Program-made: the position numbers and the translations under genes
The notes under the pieces: generated by a model
Seen by the model: only the letters and a program-made list of their open reading frames with translations
The model's database searches: none
What the model was told of the DNA's origin: nothing
Shown here: positions 17,792 through 25,941 of the stretch, piece after piece
How the letters are laid out: each line of letters begins with the position of its first letter
Numbering within the stretch: the first letter of the stretch is position 1
From: Ornithinibacillus bavariensis
Lineage (GTDB): Bacteria; Bacillota; Bacilli; Bacillales; Amphibacillaceae
Assembly: GCF_050433565.1 (NCBI RefSeq)
Contig: NZ_JBNPWZ010000001.1
Coordinates: forward strand, 124,001-188,000
Direction: 5' to 3'
DNA: 64,000 nucleotides

Positions 17792-18973
17792 ATGAAACAG
17801 AGGCATTCTTTACTTGAAATATTAGGGACATCCTTAAAATTAGGTTTGACATCCTTTGGTGGACCAGTTGCTCACCTGGGCTATTTTAAAAATGAATATA
17901 TTGATAAGCGAAAATGGTTGGATGATAAGACATATGCAGATATTATTGCATTATGTCAGTTCCTTCCGGGACCTGCAAGTAGCCAGGCTGGTATAGCCAT
18001 CGGTATACTTCGTGGTGGACTTTTAGGTGGGATCATTTCTTGGTTCGGTTTTACGATCCCATCAGTGTTGATATTAATGTTATTTGCACAAGCTTTTCAG
18101 GCATTTTCAATTGGTGATGCCAACTGGATTGCTAGCCTGAAAATCGTAGCCGCAGCAGTTGTACTACACGCCATACTTGGCATGGGTAAAAGTTTGACTC
18201 CAGATAAGCCTAGAATTGCAATTGCTATAATAGCGATGTTCATCATGTTATGGTTTCCGTCAGCTATAGTCCAAATTGCAGTCATATTCGGTGCGGGAAT
18301 CCTAGGTTATTTTCTATTTTCTAGGAATACAGCATCTAAGGTTGAAGCCTTTACAGTTTCCATTAACAAGGTACAGGGCATAATTGCTTTATCTATATTT
18401 TTTTTACTGTTAATCGTGCTACCGATCATGGCAATTTTGTTTAACAACCAGTATATTAGTATTTTTGATACCTTTTTTCGTGTCGGCTCTATTGTTTTTG
18501 GTGGTGGACATGTCGTTCTTCCATTACTAGAACAAGAAGTTGTACCGAATGGATTCCTTACAAGTAATGAGTTTCTTGCTGGATATGGAATGGCACAGGC
18601 AGTACCTGGTCCCTTATTCACATTTGCTAGTTATATCGGAACAATGATGAGTGGAATAGCAGGTGGATTAATTGCAACAGTTGCAATGTTTTTCCCCTCC
18701 TTCTTATTGATTATTGGCGCACTTCCATTTTTAAGCGAGTTGCGGCAAAAGAGAAGCTTTCAAGGGATTTTAGCTGGCGTTAATGCCAGTGTAGTCGGAA
18801 TTTTATTAGCAGCCTTTTATAATCCTGTATTTTCCAGTGCCATTACAGATGCAAAAGACTTTTCACTTGCAGTGATTTTATTTGCGCTACTGTACATTTG
18901 GAAAACACCAGCTTGGCTGATTGTTGTTATTGGGGTAGTTTTAGGGGAAGTCATGCATTATTTTTCTATCTAG
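17792..18973 (+). CDS. chrA: Chromate transporter ChrA (two-domain)
   Basis: A 393-residue membrane protein made of two homologous halves, the long form of the CHR family. The N-terminal half starts with the signature LKLGLTSFGGPVAHLGYF and the C-terminal half with FRVGSIVFGGGHVVLPLLEQE. Long ChrA proteins export chromate, probably driven by the proton gradient; family members with other anions exist. Two starts are possible: ATG 17792 with GGAGG five bases upstream, or a TTG at 17777 behind GGGGGGAG. The ATG gives the usual N-terminus MKQRHSLLEIL and is preferred. Confidence 0.88.
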   Translation: MKQRHSLLEILGTSLKLGLTSFGGPVAHLGYFKNEYIDKRKWLDDKTYADIIALCQFLPGPASSQAGIAIGILRGGLLGGIISWFGFTIPSVLILMLFAQAFQAFSIGDANWIASLKIVAAAVVLHAILGMGKSLTPDKPRIAIAIIAMFIMLWFPSAIVQIAVIFGAGILGYFLFSRNTASKVEAFTVSINKVQGIIALSIFFLLLIVLPIMAILFNNQYISIFDTFFRVGSIVFGGGHVVLPLLEQEVVPNGFLTSNEFLAGYGMAQAVPGPLFTFASYIGTMMSGIAGGLIATVAMFFPSFLLIIGALPFLSELRQKRSFQGILAGVNASVVGILLAAFYNPVFSSAITDAKDFSLAVILFALLYIWKTPAWLIVVIGVVLGEVMHYFSI

Positions 18974-19011
18974 CTTAAAAGTAGACTAAAATGTATGTGG
19001 AGGTGCTAGAA

Positions 19012-19452
19012 ATGGCTGAACATCATTTTCATTTAAAGGCAGAATGGCCAGGCGGTAGAAATAGTGAAGGGTTTATTGATGCAGGAAATTTAAAAACGAA
19101 AATTTCCATACCAAAAGAAATGGATGGACCTGGAATTGGGACAAATCCTGATGAGATGTTACTAGGAGCAGCTGCAACTTGTTATATTATTACTTTAGCA
19201 GCAATGATTGAGCGAGCAAATTTACCTCTTAAGGAAATGGCTCTAGAATCAGAAGGTATTGTTGACGTTACGAATGGTGTTTTTACGTATAAGAAAATTA
19301 TTCATCGCCCAACGGTTTCTTTAACAGAGGAAGCGACGGAAAAGGATTATGAGTTAATCGGTAAGCTCATCCAAAAAGCAGAAAAAAGCTGTATGATATC
19401 ACGAGCGATTCAAGGAAATGTAGAAATTGAATTACAAGAAAGTATTTTATAA
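19012..19452 (+). CDS. OsmC-family peroxiredoxin (SACOL1771-like)
   Basis: A 146-residue OsmC/Ohr-fold protein that probably reduces organic hydroperoxides with a cysteine pair. The two cysteines are visible in AAATCYIITLAAM (about residue 64) and KAEKSCMIS (about 127), and the subfamily motif MDGPGIGTNPDEMLLGA is clear. It matches the small SACOL1771-type subgroup. ATG 19012 follows GGAGGTGCTAGAA; an in-frame ATG at 18991 lacks a site. It follows chrA by 38 bases and may be cotranscribed. Confidence 0.87.
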   Translation: MAEHHFHLKAEWPGGRNSEGFIDAGNLKTKISIPKEMDGPGIGTNPDEMLLGAAATCYIITLAAMIERANLPLKEMALESEGIVDVTNGVFTYKKIIHRPTVSLTEEATEKDYELIGKLIQKAEKSCMISRAIQGNVEIELQESIL

Positions 19453-19470
19453 ATAATTGCAGGGTACTAT

Positions 19471-19494
19471 AAAGGTAGTGCACCAAAAAGTTAG
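19471..19494. mobile_element. Possible fossil end of an IS3-type insertion sequence
   Basis: This 24-base stretch (AAAGGTAGTG, then CACCAAAAAGTTAG) matches the sequence at 24491-24515 at most positions and looks like the terminal repeat of IS150-group IS3 elements, which carry CCCAAAAGTTAG near the tip. No transposase is nearby. It could also be chance. Confidence 0.35.
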
Positions 19495-19681
19495 CTTTTA
19501 ATCTAACCATGGATGCAACACTTAATAGTGCCTTTTTCTTTTCTAATTTCATTCTCTTGACAGACTGATAGAGGCGTAGTATTTTATTAAAGCATACTAT
19601 TTTTATCGGAATAATACATTTAAAGGACGATATCGATATACTGTGCATATTTTAATAATAAAACAATAGGGGGAATTTACG

Positions 19682-21079
19682 ATGAACTGGCTGGTTATAT
19701 TAAATATCGCCGTACTAGTAGCGATTATTGGCTTACTGATTTACATGCAACATAAACATGTATCCTTTACCAAACGTGTATTTACTGGTCTTGGCCTTGG
19801 GATTGTATTAGGTGCTGCCTTACAATGGATTTATGGTAGTGGAACAGATACGTTACAGCAAACTACCGAATGGTACAATGTTGTAGGTCGAGGATATATT
19901 AGCTTTTTAATGATGATTGTAATCCCATTAGTTATGGTATCCATCATTCAATCAATTACTAATTTAGAAAAAACAGCACAGCTTGGTAAAATGGCTGGAT
20001 GGATTATCGGAATTTTAATCGGAACAACGATGATTGCAGCAATCATTGGTATTGGTGCTGCAACGATATTTGATTTAAATGCTGATCAAATCTCTGCAGG
20101 TCAAGCAGAACAGGACCGTGTTGCTTCATTAGAGGAACGTTTTTCTAGTGATATTGAGGGAGTTTCAACACCTCAACGTATTCTGAATTTTATTCCTTCT
20201 AATATCTTTCTTGATATGACAGGGCAGCGTTCAACATCTGTAATTGCAGTAGTTATTTTCTCTATTTTTGTAGGGGTTGCAGTATTAGGATTACGTAGAA
20301 AAAATCCGGAGCAAGCGGAAACTTTTACGAAGATGGTCAACGCAGTGTATGGTGTTGTTATGCGAATTGTAACATTGGTTTTACGGCTAACACCGTATGG
20401 TATTTTAGCACTAATGGCAAACACAGTAGCATCTACTGATTTTGCAGGAATTCTTGAGCTCGGTAAGTTCGTATTAGCATCATATCTTGCGTTAGTGGTT
20501 ATGTTTATTATTCACTTAATCTTGGTAGGGGTATTTGGCTTAAATCCATTAAATTATGTACGCAAGGTACTACCGGTATTAAGCTTTGCTTTTACATCAC
20601 GCTCAAGTGCGGGAACAATTCCATTAAATATCGCTGCACAAAAGAATGCGCTTGGTGTTGAGGAAGGCATTGCAAATATGTCTGCATCCTTTGGAGCGAC
20701 TATGGGGCAAAATGGTTGTGCAGGTATCTATCCAGCAATGTTAGCTGTAATGGCAGCTCCATCGGTAGGAATTGATCCATTATCCATGGACTTTTTAATT
20801 CCACTTATATTAGTTATTGGATTTAGTTCATTTGGTATCGCTGGAGTCGGTGGTGGTGCAACATTTGCAGCATTAATCGTTCTTTCTACCATGGGATTAC
20901 CGGTAGGATTAGCGGGATTATTAATTTCAATAGAAGCCTTTATTGATATGGGTCGTACACTATTGAACGTAAATGGTGCTATGGTAACTGGAACGTTAAC
21001 CTCACGAATTCTTGGTAACTTCAATATGAAGATATTTAATGATAAGACGGCAATTGAAGAAGCTAAGACTACAATCTAA
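19682..21079 (+). CDS. tcyP: L-cystine sodium symporter TcyP
   Basis: A 465-residue member of the dicarboxylate/amino acid:cation symporter family. The family signatures are present: FLMMIVIPLVMVSIIQSI near residue 80, the serine-rich loop AFTSRSSAGTIPLNI near 305, and ATMGQNGCAGIYPAMLAVM near 345. Length and sequence fit TcyP, the cystine uptake carrier of B. subtilis, rather than GltP. It has about eight transmembrane and two re-entrant segments. A GGGGGAAT ribosome site precedes ATG 19682. Sulphur control is expected, but I saw no riboswitch upstream. Confidence 0.9.
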   Translation: MNWLVILNIAVLVAIIGLLIYMQHKHVSFTKRVFTGLGLGIVLGAALQWIYGSGTDTLQQTTEWYNVVGRGYISFLMMIVIPLVMVSIIQSITNLEKTAQLGKMAGWIIGILIGTTMIAAIIGIGAATIFDLNADQISAGQAEQDRVASLEERFSSDIEGVSTPQRILNFIPSNIFLDMTGQRSTSVIAVVIFSIFVGVAVLGLRRKNPEQAETFTKMVNAVYGVVMRIVTLVLRLTPYGILALMANTVASTDFAGILELGKFVLASYLALVVMFIIHLILVGVFGLNPLNYVRKVLPVLSFAFTSRSSAGTIPLNIAAQKNALGVEEGIANMSASFGATMGQNGCAGIYPAMLAVMAAPSVGIDPLSMDFLIPLILVIGFSSFGIAGVGGGATFAALIVLSTMGLPVGLAGLLISIEAFIDMGRTLLNVNGAMVTGTLTSRILGNFNMKIFNDKTAIEEAKTTI

Positions 21080-21103
21080 GATGGCGTATAATATTTAGAT
21101 ATG

Positions 21104-21138
21104 AAAAGGTGGCTACCTAAAAAAGGTGCCACCTTTTG
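21104..21138. terminator. Terminator after tcyP
   Basis: AAAAGGTGGC against GCCACCTTTT with a 14-base loop rich in A on the top strand. It lies between tcyP and the convergent unknown gene and can serve both. Confidence 0.85.
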
Positions 21139-21140
21139 TG

Positions 21141-21647
21141 TTAATCGATTAATTGTGAAAGATTTATTTTATATTCTTTTTCCACTCCACCCTCATCCCA
21201 GGTAATAAGAATAGGGTGGTGCTGATACATAGTCTGGACATCCTCTTCGGTTAAACCGCTATAATCAAATAGAATGTATCCTTGTGCACTTGCATTGTAT
21301 TGACCACCATCTTGTTCTCCGGCTCGAATAGAACGTATTTTTCCGTCATAATGGTCTACTGGAAACACTAAGTCAGGAATATCAATCACGATATTTGAGA
21401 ACCGCCAATTCGGATTTACAGAAACGGAGACCTCTAGTTTACGTATGTTATCTAAGGATTGGCTACGTGTATTCCTTATACTTTCTGGAATCGACTCATT
21501 CCACTCCGTCTGATTAATTGAAGAAATTGTAAGCTCTGCATGTATAGTAGGGTCAGCGTGAACTTGGATCATAAAAAAGGTACTAAATATTAATACAGAA
21601 GAAAATAACAGCAAGAAGATAATTTTTCTCCTAGTGAATGTAGCCAT
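21141..21647 (-). CDS. Secreted or membrane-anchored protein of unknown function
   Basis: A 168-residue protein that I do not recognise. It begins with a signal-type sequence (RRK, then a hydrophobic stretch of about 20 residues ending at VHADPT, where signal peptidase could cut after Ala). The remainder is beta-rich with the pattern VSVNPNWRFSNIVIDIP and a C-terminal ILITWDEGG. No lipobox cysteine is seen. ATG 21647 follows GGGGGT; a TTG four codons upstream is part of that ribosome site. It is convergent with tcyP and next to ligD. Confidence 0.68.
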   Translation of the reverse strand: MATFTRRKIIFLLLFSSVLIFSTFFMIQVHADPTIHAELTISSINQTEWNESIPESIRNTRSQSLDNIRKLEVSVSVNPNWRFSNIVIDIPDLVFPVDHYDGKIRSIRAGEQDGGQYNASAQGYILFDYSGLTEEDVQTMYQHHPILITWDEGGVEKEYKINLSQLID

Positions 21648-21716
21648 AGGAACCCCCAAGAAACATAGTTAGTTTAGTATTATAATACAATAAGAGTTAT
21701 AATTTTAAACTATACT

Positions 21717-23528
21717 TTACTGTATTAATGATAAGACTTGATTTAGCTGCTGATTTTTTCCAACTGCAAAATAGTCCCGAAATGGACATCCTAGTCGTTG
21801 AACACGGTCTACGACATTTTTAATCGTAAACATTTCTGGTCGTAATTCCATAGTTACTTCCTCCCAAAAAAGTGGAGTTGCCACTGTTCCCTCTGGAGTC
21901 CGCCTAGTTGAATAGGGGGCAATCAGTGTTTTATCTCTTCCGTGCTGAACATAATCAATATAAAGACGCCCATTCCGCTTATCCTTCATTCTTTCTGTTG
22001 TAAAAATATCCCGTTGCTGACTCTCCAATGTATAAGCAATAGCTTGGGTAAAAACGCCAGTCTCTTCGTAGCTCATACTCCCCTCTGGGATGGGAATATG
22101 GACCTGTAATCCCTTATTTCCAGACGTTTTTACAAAGGAGATTAATTGTAAATCGTCTAAGATTTTTTTTATGAATAGTCCAGCTTGAACAGCCCAAGAG
22201 AATTTTCCTCGATCAGGTGGATCAAGGTCGAATACTATCTCTTTAGGGTAATTGCTAGAAATATCCTGAAAAGGGACATGGAATTCCAGTGCTCCATGAT
22301 TAGCAAACCATAATAATGACTCTAGAGAATCACATAGTATCAGTTTTTCTTCATCAGTCCCGTAACCCTCAATGAAGTCAGGAGCATATGGTGGTAGATG
22401 CTTCTGAAAAAAGGACTCTTCATCAACACCGTCTGGACAACGGATGGTTGTCAGAGGTCGATTTTTTAGAAAGGGTAGCATATATGGCGAGATTTCTCGT
22501 ATATAGGCTAAGAAATTTCCTTTTGTTAAGCCAGCGTCTGGCCAATATAGTTTATCAGTATTTGCAAAGTCGATTTTTTTAGGAAGCATAGCCAAGTCTT
22601 GCTGAAGCATTTCTAAGGTACAGTCCTCTGGTTTTAATTCCGGTGCGATTCTTTTAAATTCTGGCTCTCGAAGCTCCCCCTCATAAATATCCAACGTATG
22701 GATCTCGGCACATACAGCAGGTGGTAAATGATACTTTGTAGCATGCTTCTCGCCATTATTAATAAATAGGTTCTTTACGGTGTTCATATCCTCTGTATTT
22801 AGCCCGTGCTTACATTTGCCAACCGCATAGCGTTTATTATCATCTAATACTTGAACATCAAAATAACCATTCTCATTATCATAGGAGGTTAAAATTCCAT
22901 GTATAAGGCGCCAGTTTTTAATTTTAAACCAATCTTGATGGCCTTTTCCTTTAATGTAGGAACTTTTTTTTCGCTTGGCAACCATTCCTTCTCCTTTATG
23001 TTCAAAGATGATTCGCCATAGCTCATTAGGATTTTGAAATGCTTCTACCATCCCTAGAGGATTCCATAAACCTCGGCTTATGTAGCTAGTATCAAAGAAA
23101 TTCGAAAGCGATTTTTTTCGATAGGTAAAGTCTTTTCTCGTGAGATCAGTGCCTTTTATTTCTAAAATATCGAATACTAACAAGGTAGCAGGTCGTTCTT
23201 TGGACGCATTTTGTATCGAATGCTTACTTTTTAAGCGTCCTCGTCTTTGAATTTGTGAAAAGTTGGCTTGGTATGAATTGTTTAAAATGACAAGCTCGCC
23301 ATCTAATTTAATGGGGAGGACATTCTTTACATTCTTTACATATTCCATGCAATAGGAGACAATTTCCGGAAATTGCTTTGTTAAGTCTTTGTTATTTTTG
23401 CTAATTAAATTTATTTCACCATTCTTATTCCAATGGAGAACACAGCGAAAGCCATCATATTTCACTTCATAAAGCCAGTCCTCTCCTAATGGAACATCAT
23501 CTCTCGGAATGGGCTTCATAATATCCAT
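21717..23528 (-). CDS. ligD: NHEJ DNA ligase LigD (ligase plus polymerase domains)
   Basis: LigD seals double-strand breaks with Ku. The ligase domain is N-terminal: motif I EVKYDGFRC has the adenylated Lys23, and later ligase blocks are LDGELVI and GEGMVAKRKKSSY. The polymerase/primase domain is C-terminal from about residue 320 (KLYWPDAGLTKGNFLAYI), with the catalytic acids in DLDPPD. No phosphoesterase domain is present, as in Bacillus LigD. ATG 23528 gives 603 residues; AAGGGAG lies upstream at a slightly long distance, whereas the ATG at 23564 has no site. It is divergent from ku. Confidence 0.93.
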   Translation of the reverse strand: MDIMKPIPRDDVPLGEDWLYEVKYDGFRCVLHWNKNGEINLISKNNKDLTKQFPEIVSYCMEYVKNVKNVLPIKLDGELVILNNSYQANFSQIQRRGRLKSKHSIQNASKERPATLLVFDILEIKGTDLTRKDFTYRKKSLSNFFDTSYISRGLWNPLGMVEAFQNPNELWRIIFEHKGEGMVAKRKKSSYIKGKGHQDWFKIKNWRLIHGILTSYDNENGYFDVQVLDDNKRYAVGKCKHGLNTEDMNTVKNLFINNGEKHATKYHLPPAVCAEIHTLDIYEGELREPEFKRIAPELKPEDCTLEMLQQDLAMLPKKIDFANTDKLYWPDAGLTKGNFLAYIREISPYMLPFLKNRPLTTIRCPDGVDEESFFQKHLPPYAPDFIEGYGTDEEKLILCDSLESLLWFANHGALEFHVPFQDISSNYPKEIVFDLDPPDRGKFSWAVQAGLFIKKILDDLQLISFVKTSGNKGLQVHIPIPEGSMSYEETGVFTQAIAYTLESQQRDIFTTERMKDKRNGRLYIDYVQHGRDKTLIAPYSTRRTPEGTVATPLFWEEVTMELRPEMFTIKNVVDRVQRLGCPFRDYFAVGKNQQLNQVLSLIQ

Positions 23529-23638
23529 CTGACAAAAACTCCCTTCTACTTTAAGATGGTTCATTTAGCAACAAAATAATCAAGGATGGATTAAAAATAA
23601 AATAGTTCGACAAACTATGGAAAAGGGAGGTTTTTCAT

Positions 23639-24481
23639 GTGCATACCATGTGGAAGGGAACCATTAGTTTCGGGCTTGTGAATATACCGGTAAAAATGCA
23701 TGCAGCAACAGAAAATAAGGATGTTCCACTTCGGCAGCTGCATAAAGAATGTAAATCACCAATTAAATATGAAAAAGTCTGTCCGGTTTGTGAACAAGAA
23801 GTCGGAAATGATGATATTGTGAAGGCTTATGAATATGCTAAAAATAAATTTGTCGTTTTAGATGAAGATGACCTTGCAGCGTTAAAGAAGGAACAGGAGG
23901 ACAAAGCGGTAGAAATCATCGATTTTGTCAAATTAGAGGATATTGATCCAATCTATTTTGAAAAAAGCTATTATTTGTCACCAAATGAGGGAGGCAGCAA
24001 AGCTTACGGGTTGTTGCGGAAAGCATTAGAGGAAACAGGCAAAATAGGCGTTGCAAATATGATGATTCGCTCTAAGGAGCAATTAGCAGTCATTCGTGTT
24101 TATAAAAATACCATTGTAGTGGAAACAATTCATTATCCAGATGAAGTTCGGGACGTGAAGGAAGTACCCAATGTGCCAGAAAATGTTGAAACTGCAAAGA
24201 AAGAGCTTGATACAGCTAAAATGCTCATAGAACAATTAACAACAGAGTTTAATCCAGAGAAATACCAAGATGAATATCGTACTGCGTTGTTAGAGTTAAT
24301 TGAGGAAAGGAAAAACGCTGATAAAACGACCACAGCGAAGGATAAACCAAAACCAGATAATGTTACAGATTTAATGGAAGCATTACAGGCTTCATTAGAT
24401 AGAGCAAAAAAAGATAAACCAAAACCAAGCCAGCCAAAGAAGCGGAAAACTACCGCGAAAAAGAAAGTTGCTAGTAAATGA
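23639..24481 (+). CDS. ku: DNA end-binding protein Ku
   Basis: Ku forms a homodimeric ring on broken DNA ends and recruits LigD. The 280-residue protein begins with the family signature MWKGTISFGLVNIPVKM, includes the CPVCEQEV pair, and ends in a lysine- and proline-rich tail (about residues 240-280) that likely adds DNA contacts. Translation starts at GTG 23639 with GGGAGG eight bases upstream. ligD and ku are back to back with about 110 bases between them and share a control region. In B. subtilis the pair works in germinating spores. Confidence 0.95.
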   Translation: MHTMWKGTISFGLVNIPVKMHAATENKDVPLRQLHKECKSPIKYEKVCPVCEQEVGNDDIVKAYEYAKNKFVVLDEDDLAALKKEQEDKAVEIIDFVKLEDIDPIYFEKSYYLSPNEGGSKAYGLLRKALEETGKIGVANMMIRSKEQLAVIRVYKNTIVVETIHYPDEVRDVKEVPNVPENVETAKKELDTAKMLIEQLTTEFNPEKYQDEYRTALLELIEERKNADKTTTAKDKPKPDNVTDLMEALQASLDRAKKDKPKPSQPKKRKTTAKKKVASK

Positions 24482-24812
24482 ACCCTTCATAAAGGTGGTG
24501 AACCCCAAAAGTTAGATATATATGCTAACTTTTGGGGGCAGTACATATTATGAGGGCTTTTTTTCTGTCTAAGAAAATATTTAGGAGTGGCTTGATTATT
24601 GTAAGAATGCGCCTGTACATAGGAATGATGTATCCAAGAATCGAAATTATGCATCCAACTATTCCCATTACAAAAAAATATCAATCTTGCATTGCTTTTA
24701 CAAGATGTTAACAACCACTATAAATCGTGTTGGACAATGCGTAATACTGTTTTGAGATGGGTAGAAAAGTAATACCGCTAATCAAAAAACAGAGTAAAGG
24801 ATGAATTTCAAT
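24482..24812. other. Intergenic region after ku
   Basis: About 330 bases. The first 60 carry the IS3-type end pair described separately. The rest has low-complexity A/T-rich sequence and no supported gene; an open frame on the minus strand (24487-24714) crosses the inverted repeat and is rejected. Confidence 0.5.
24491..24546. mobile_element. Paired IS3-type terminal repeats without transposase
   Basis: CCCCAAAAGTTAG (24503-24515) and its exact complement CTAACTTTTGGGG (24525-24537) face each other over nine bases. The flanks (AAAGGTGGTGAA to the left, GCAGTACAT to the right) resemble the tips of IS150-group elements. It reads as a near-complete internal deletion of an element, with the tips left facing each other. 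A simple hairpin terminator is less likely because no T run follows. Confidence 0.45.
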
Positions 24813-25805
24813 ATGGAAAGGAACGCTTTTTTTGATAATGCGAAACTACTACTAATCTTCTTAGTCGTGTTTGGGCATATGATTCAGCCATATATCGATG
24901 GCTCAGTAGGTTTGCATACATTATATACATGGATTTATACATTTCATATGCCAGCATTTATTTTCTTATCAGGATTTTTTGCAAAAGGATTTGGAAATAA
25001 GGGATATATAATAAAGCTATCGAAGAAGTTACTTCTTCCCTATATACTATTTCAACTGGTCTATTCTTCTTATTACTTTGTACTTGGAAAATCAGATTGG
25101 TTATCAGATATTTACTATCCGCATTGGTCTCTTTGGTTTTTAATCAGTTTATTTAGCTGGCATATACTATTATATTGGTTTAAAAAGTTACCGTTTTATG
25201 CAAGCTTGCTAATTGCAGTGGCATTAGGGATTGTTGTCGGTTATTTAGCTGGTGTCGGTCAATTTTTTAGTTTGTCGAGGACATTTGTATTCTTCCCATT
25301 TTTCTTATTGGGTTATTGGTTAAAAGAAGAGCATGTTATGGCACTGAAACGAAAAGGGTTTCGTTATGTATCAATCGGAATTATGGTTTTCTTTGCGATT
25401 GCAATATATTATGCTCCTGAGATTAATACGGGGTGGTTATTAGCATCAAAGTCTTATTTTGACCTAGGCATGGAAGAACTAGGTGGGGTTGCGAGGTTAA
25501 TGGTCTATGTAACCTCTTCCCTAATGGCAGCTAGTATTCTAGCGTGGATTCCTTCCAAGCGTTTTTTATTTACGAAATATGGTGAACGAACGCTTTATGT
25601 GTATCTTTTACATGGGTTCTTTATCCAATACTTCCGAGAATATGATGTATTCCAAGTGAATGGTCTAATGGACTTATTGTTATTAACTGGAGTAACGATG
25701 CTCATTGTCTTCGTTTTATCTAGTAAACCAGTTTTAACTGTTAGTCAGCCTTTAATTGAAGGGAAAATTAGCTATATGAAGCATACCATAAAAACTTCTC
25801 AATAA
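24813..25805 (+). CDS. Acyltransferase family 3 membrane protein
   Basis: A 330-residue polytopic membrane protein of the acyltransferase-3 family (fucose 4-O-acetylase-like). The conserved start MERNAFFDNAKLLLIFLVVFGHMI holds the catalytic-type histidine in FGH, followed by the FHMPAFIFLSGFF block. About ten transmembrane segments follow. It probably O-acylates a cell-surface sugar or lipid; the substrate is unknown. The ATG at 24813 fits homologues better than the ATG four codons upstream; AAAGGA lies upstream. Confidence 0.83.
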   Translation: MERNAFFDNAKLLLIFLVVFGHMIQPYIDGSVGLHTLYTWIYTFHMPAFIFLSGFFAKGFGNKGYIIKLSKKLLLPYILFQLVYSSYYFVLGKSDWLSDIYYPHWSLWFLISLFSWHILLYWFKKLPFYASLLIAVALGIVVGYLAGVGQFFSLSRTFVFFPFFLLGYWLKEEHVMALKRKGFRYVSIGIMVFFAIAIYYAPEINTGWLLASKSYFDLGMEELGGVARLMVYVTSSLMAASILAWIPSKRFLFTKYGERTLYVYLLHGFFIQYFREYDVFQVNGLMDLLLLTGVTMLIVFVLSSKPVLTVSQPLIEGKISYMKHTIKTSQ

Positions 25806-25873
25806 AATGAAACTTTTTTCCTTAGAATAACGTATATATAAGTAGCCCCCCTTTTTCTAGATTCATATAGAAG

Positions 25874-25911
25874 AAAAAAACCAAACCTCTACCCAAGGTT
25901 TGGTTTTTTTT
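25874..25911. terminator. Terminator between acyltransferase and YjiH genes
   Basis: CCAAACCT, seven-base loop, AGGTTTGG, then eight T; on the other strand a similar run of T. It is bidirectional. Confidence 0.92.
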
Positions 25912-25941
25912 GTGTTCGTATCGCTTTATTTTCATGTCAGC

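Noticed and set aside
19453..19681. Sulphur-related riboswitch before tcyP
   Set aside because: No SAM-box or T-box core sequence was found; only a small hairpin and an IS-like block.
23529..23638. SigG promoters between ligD and ku
   Set aside because: Only loose matches to both boxes or wrong spacing on each strand; not listed as features.
24487..24714. Minus-strand open frame of 75 codons after ku
   Set aside because: It crosses the IS-like inverted repeat, has no ribosome site and no recognisable composition.
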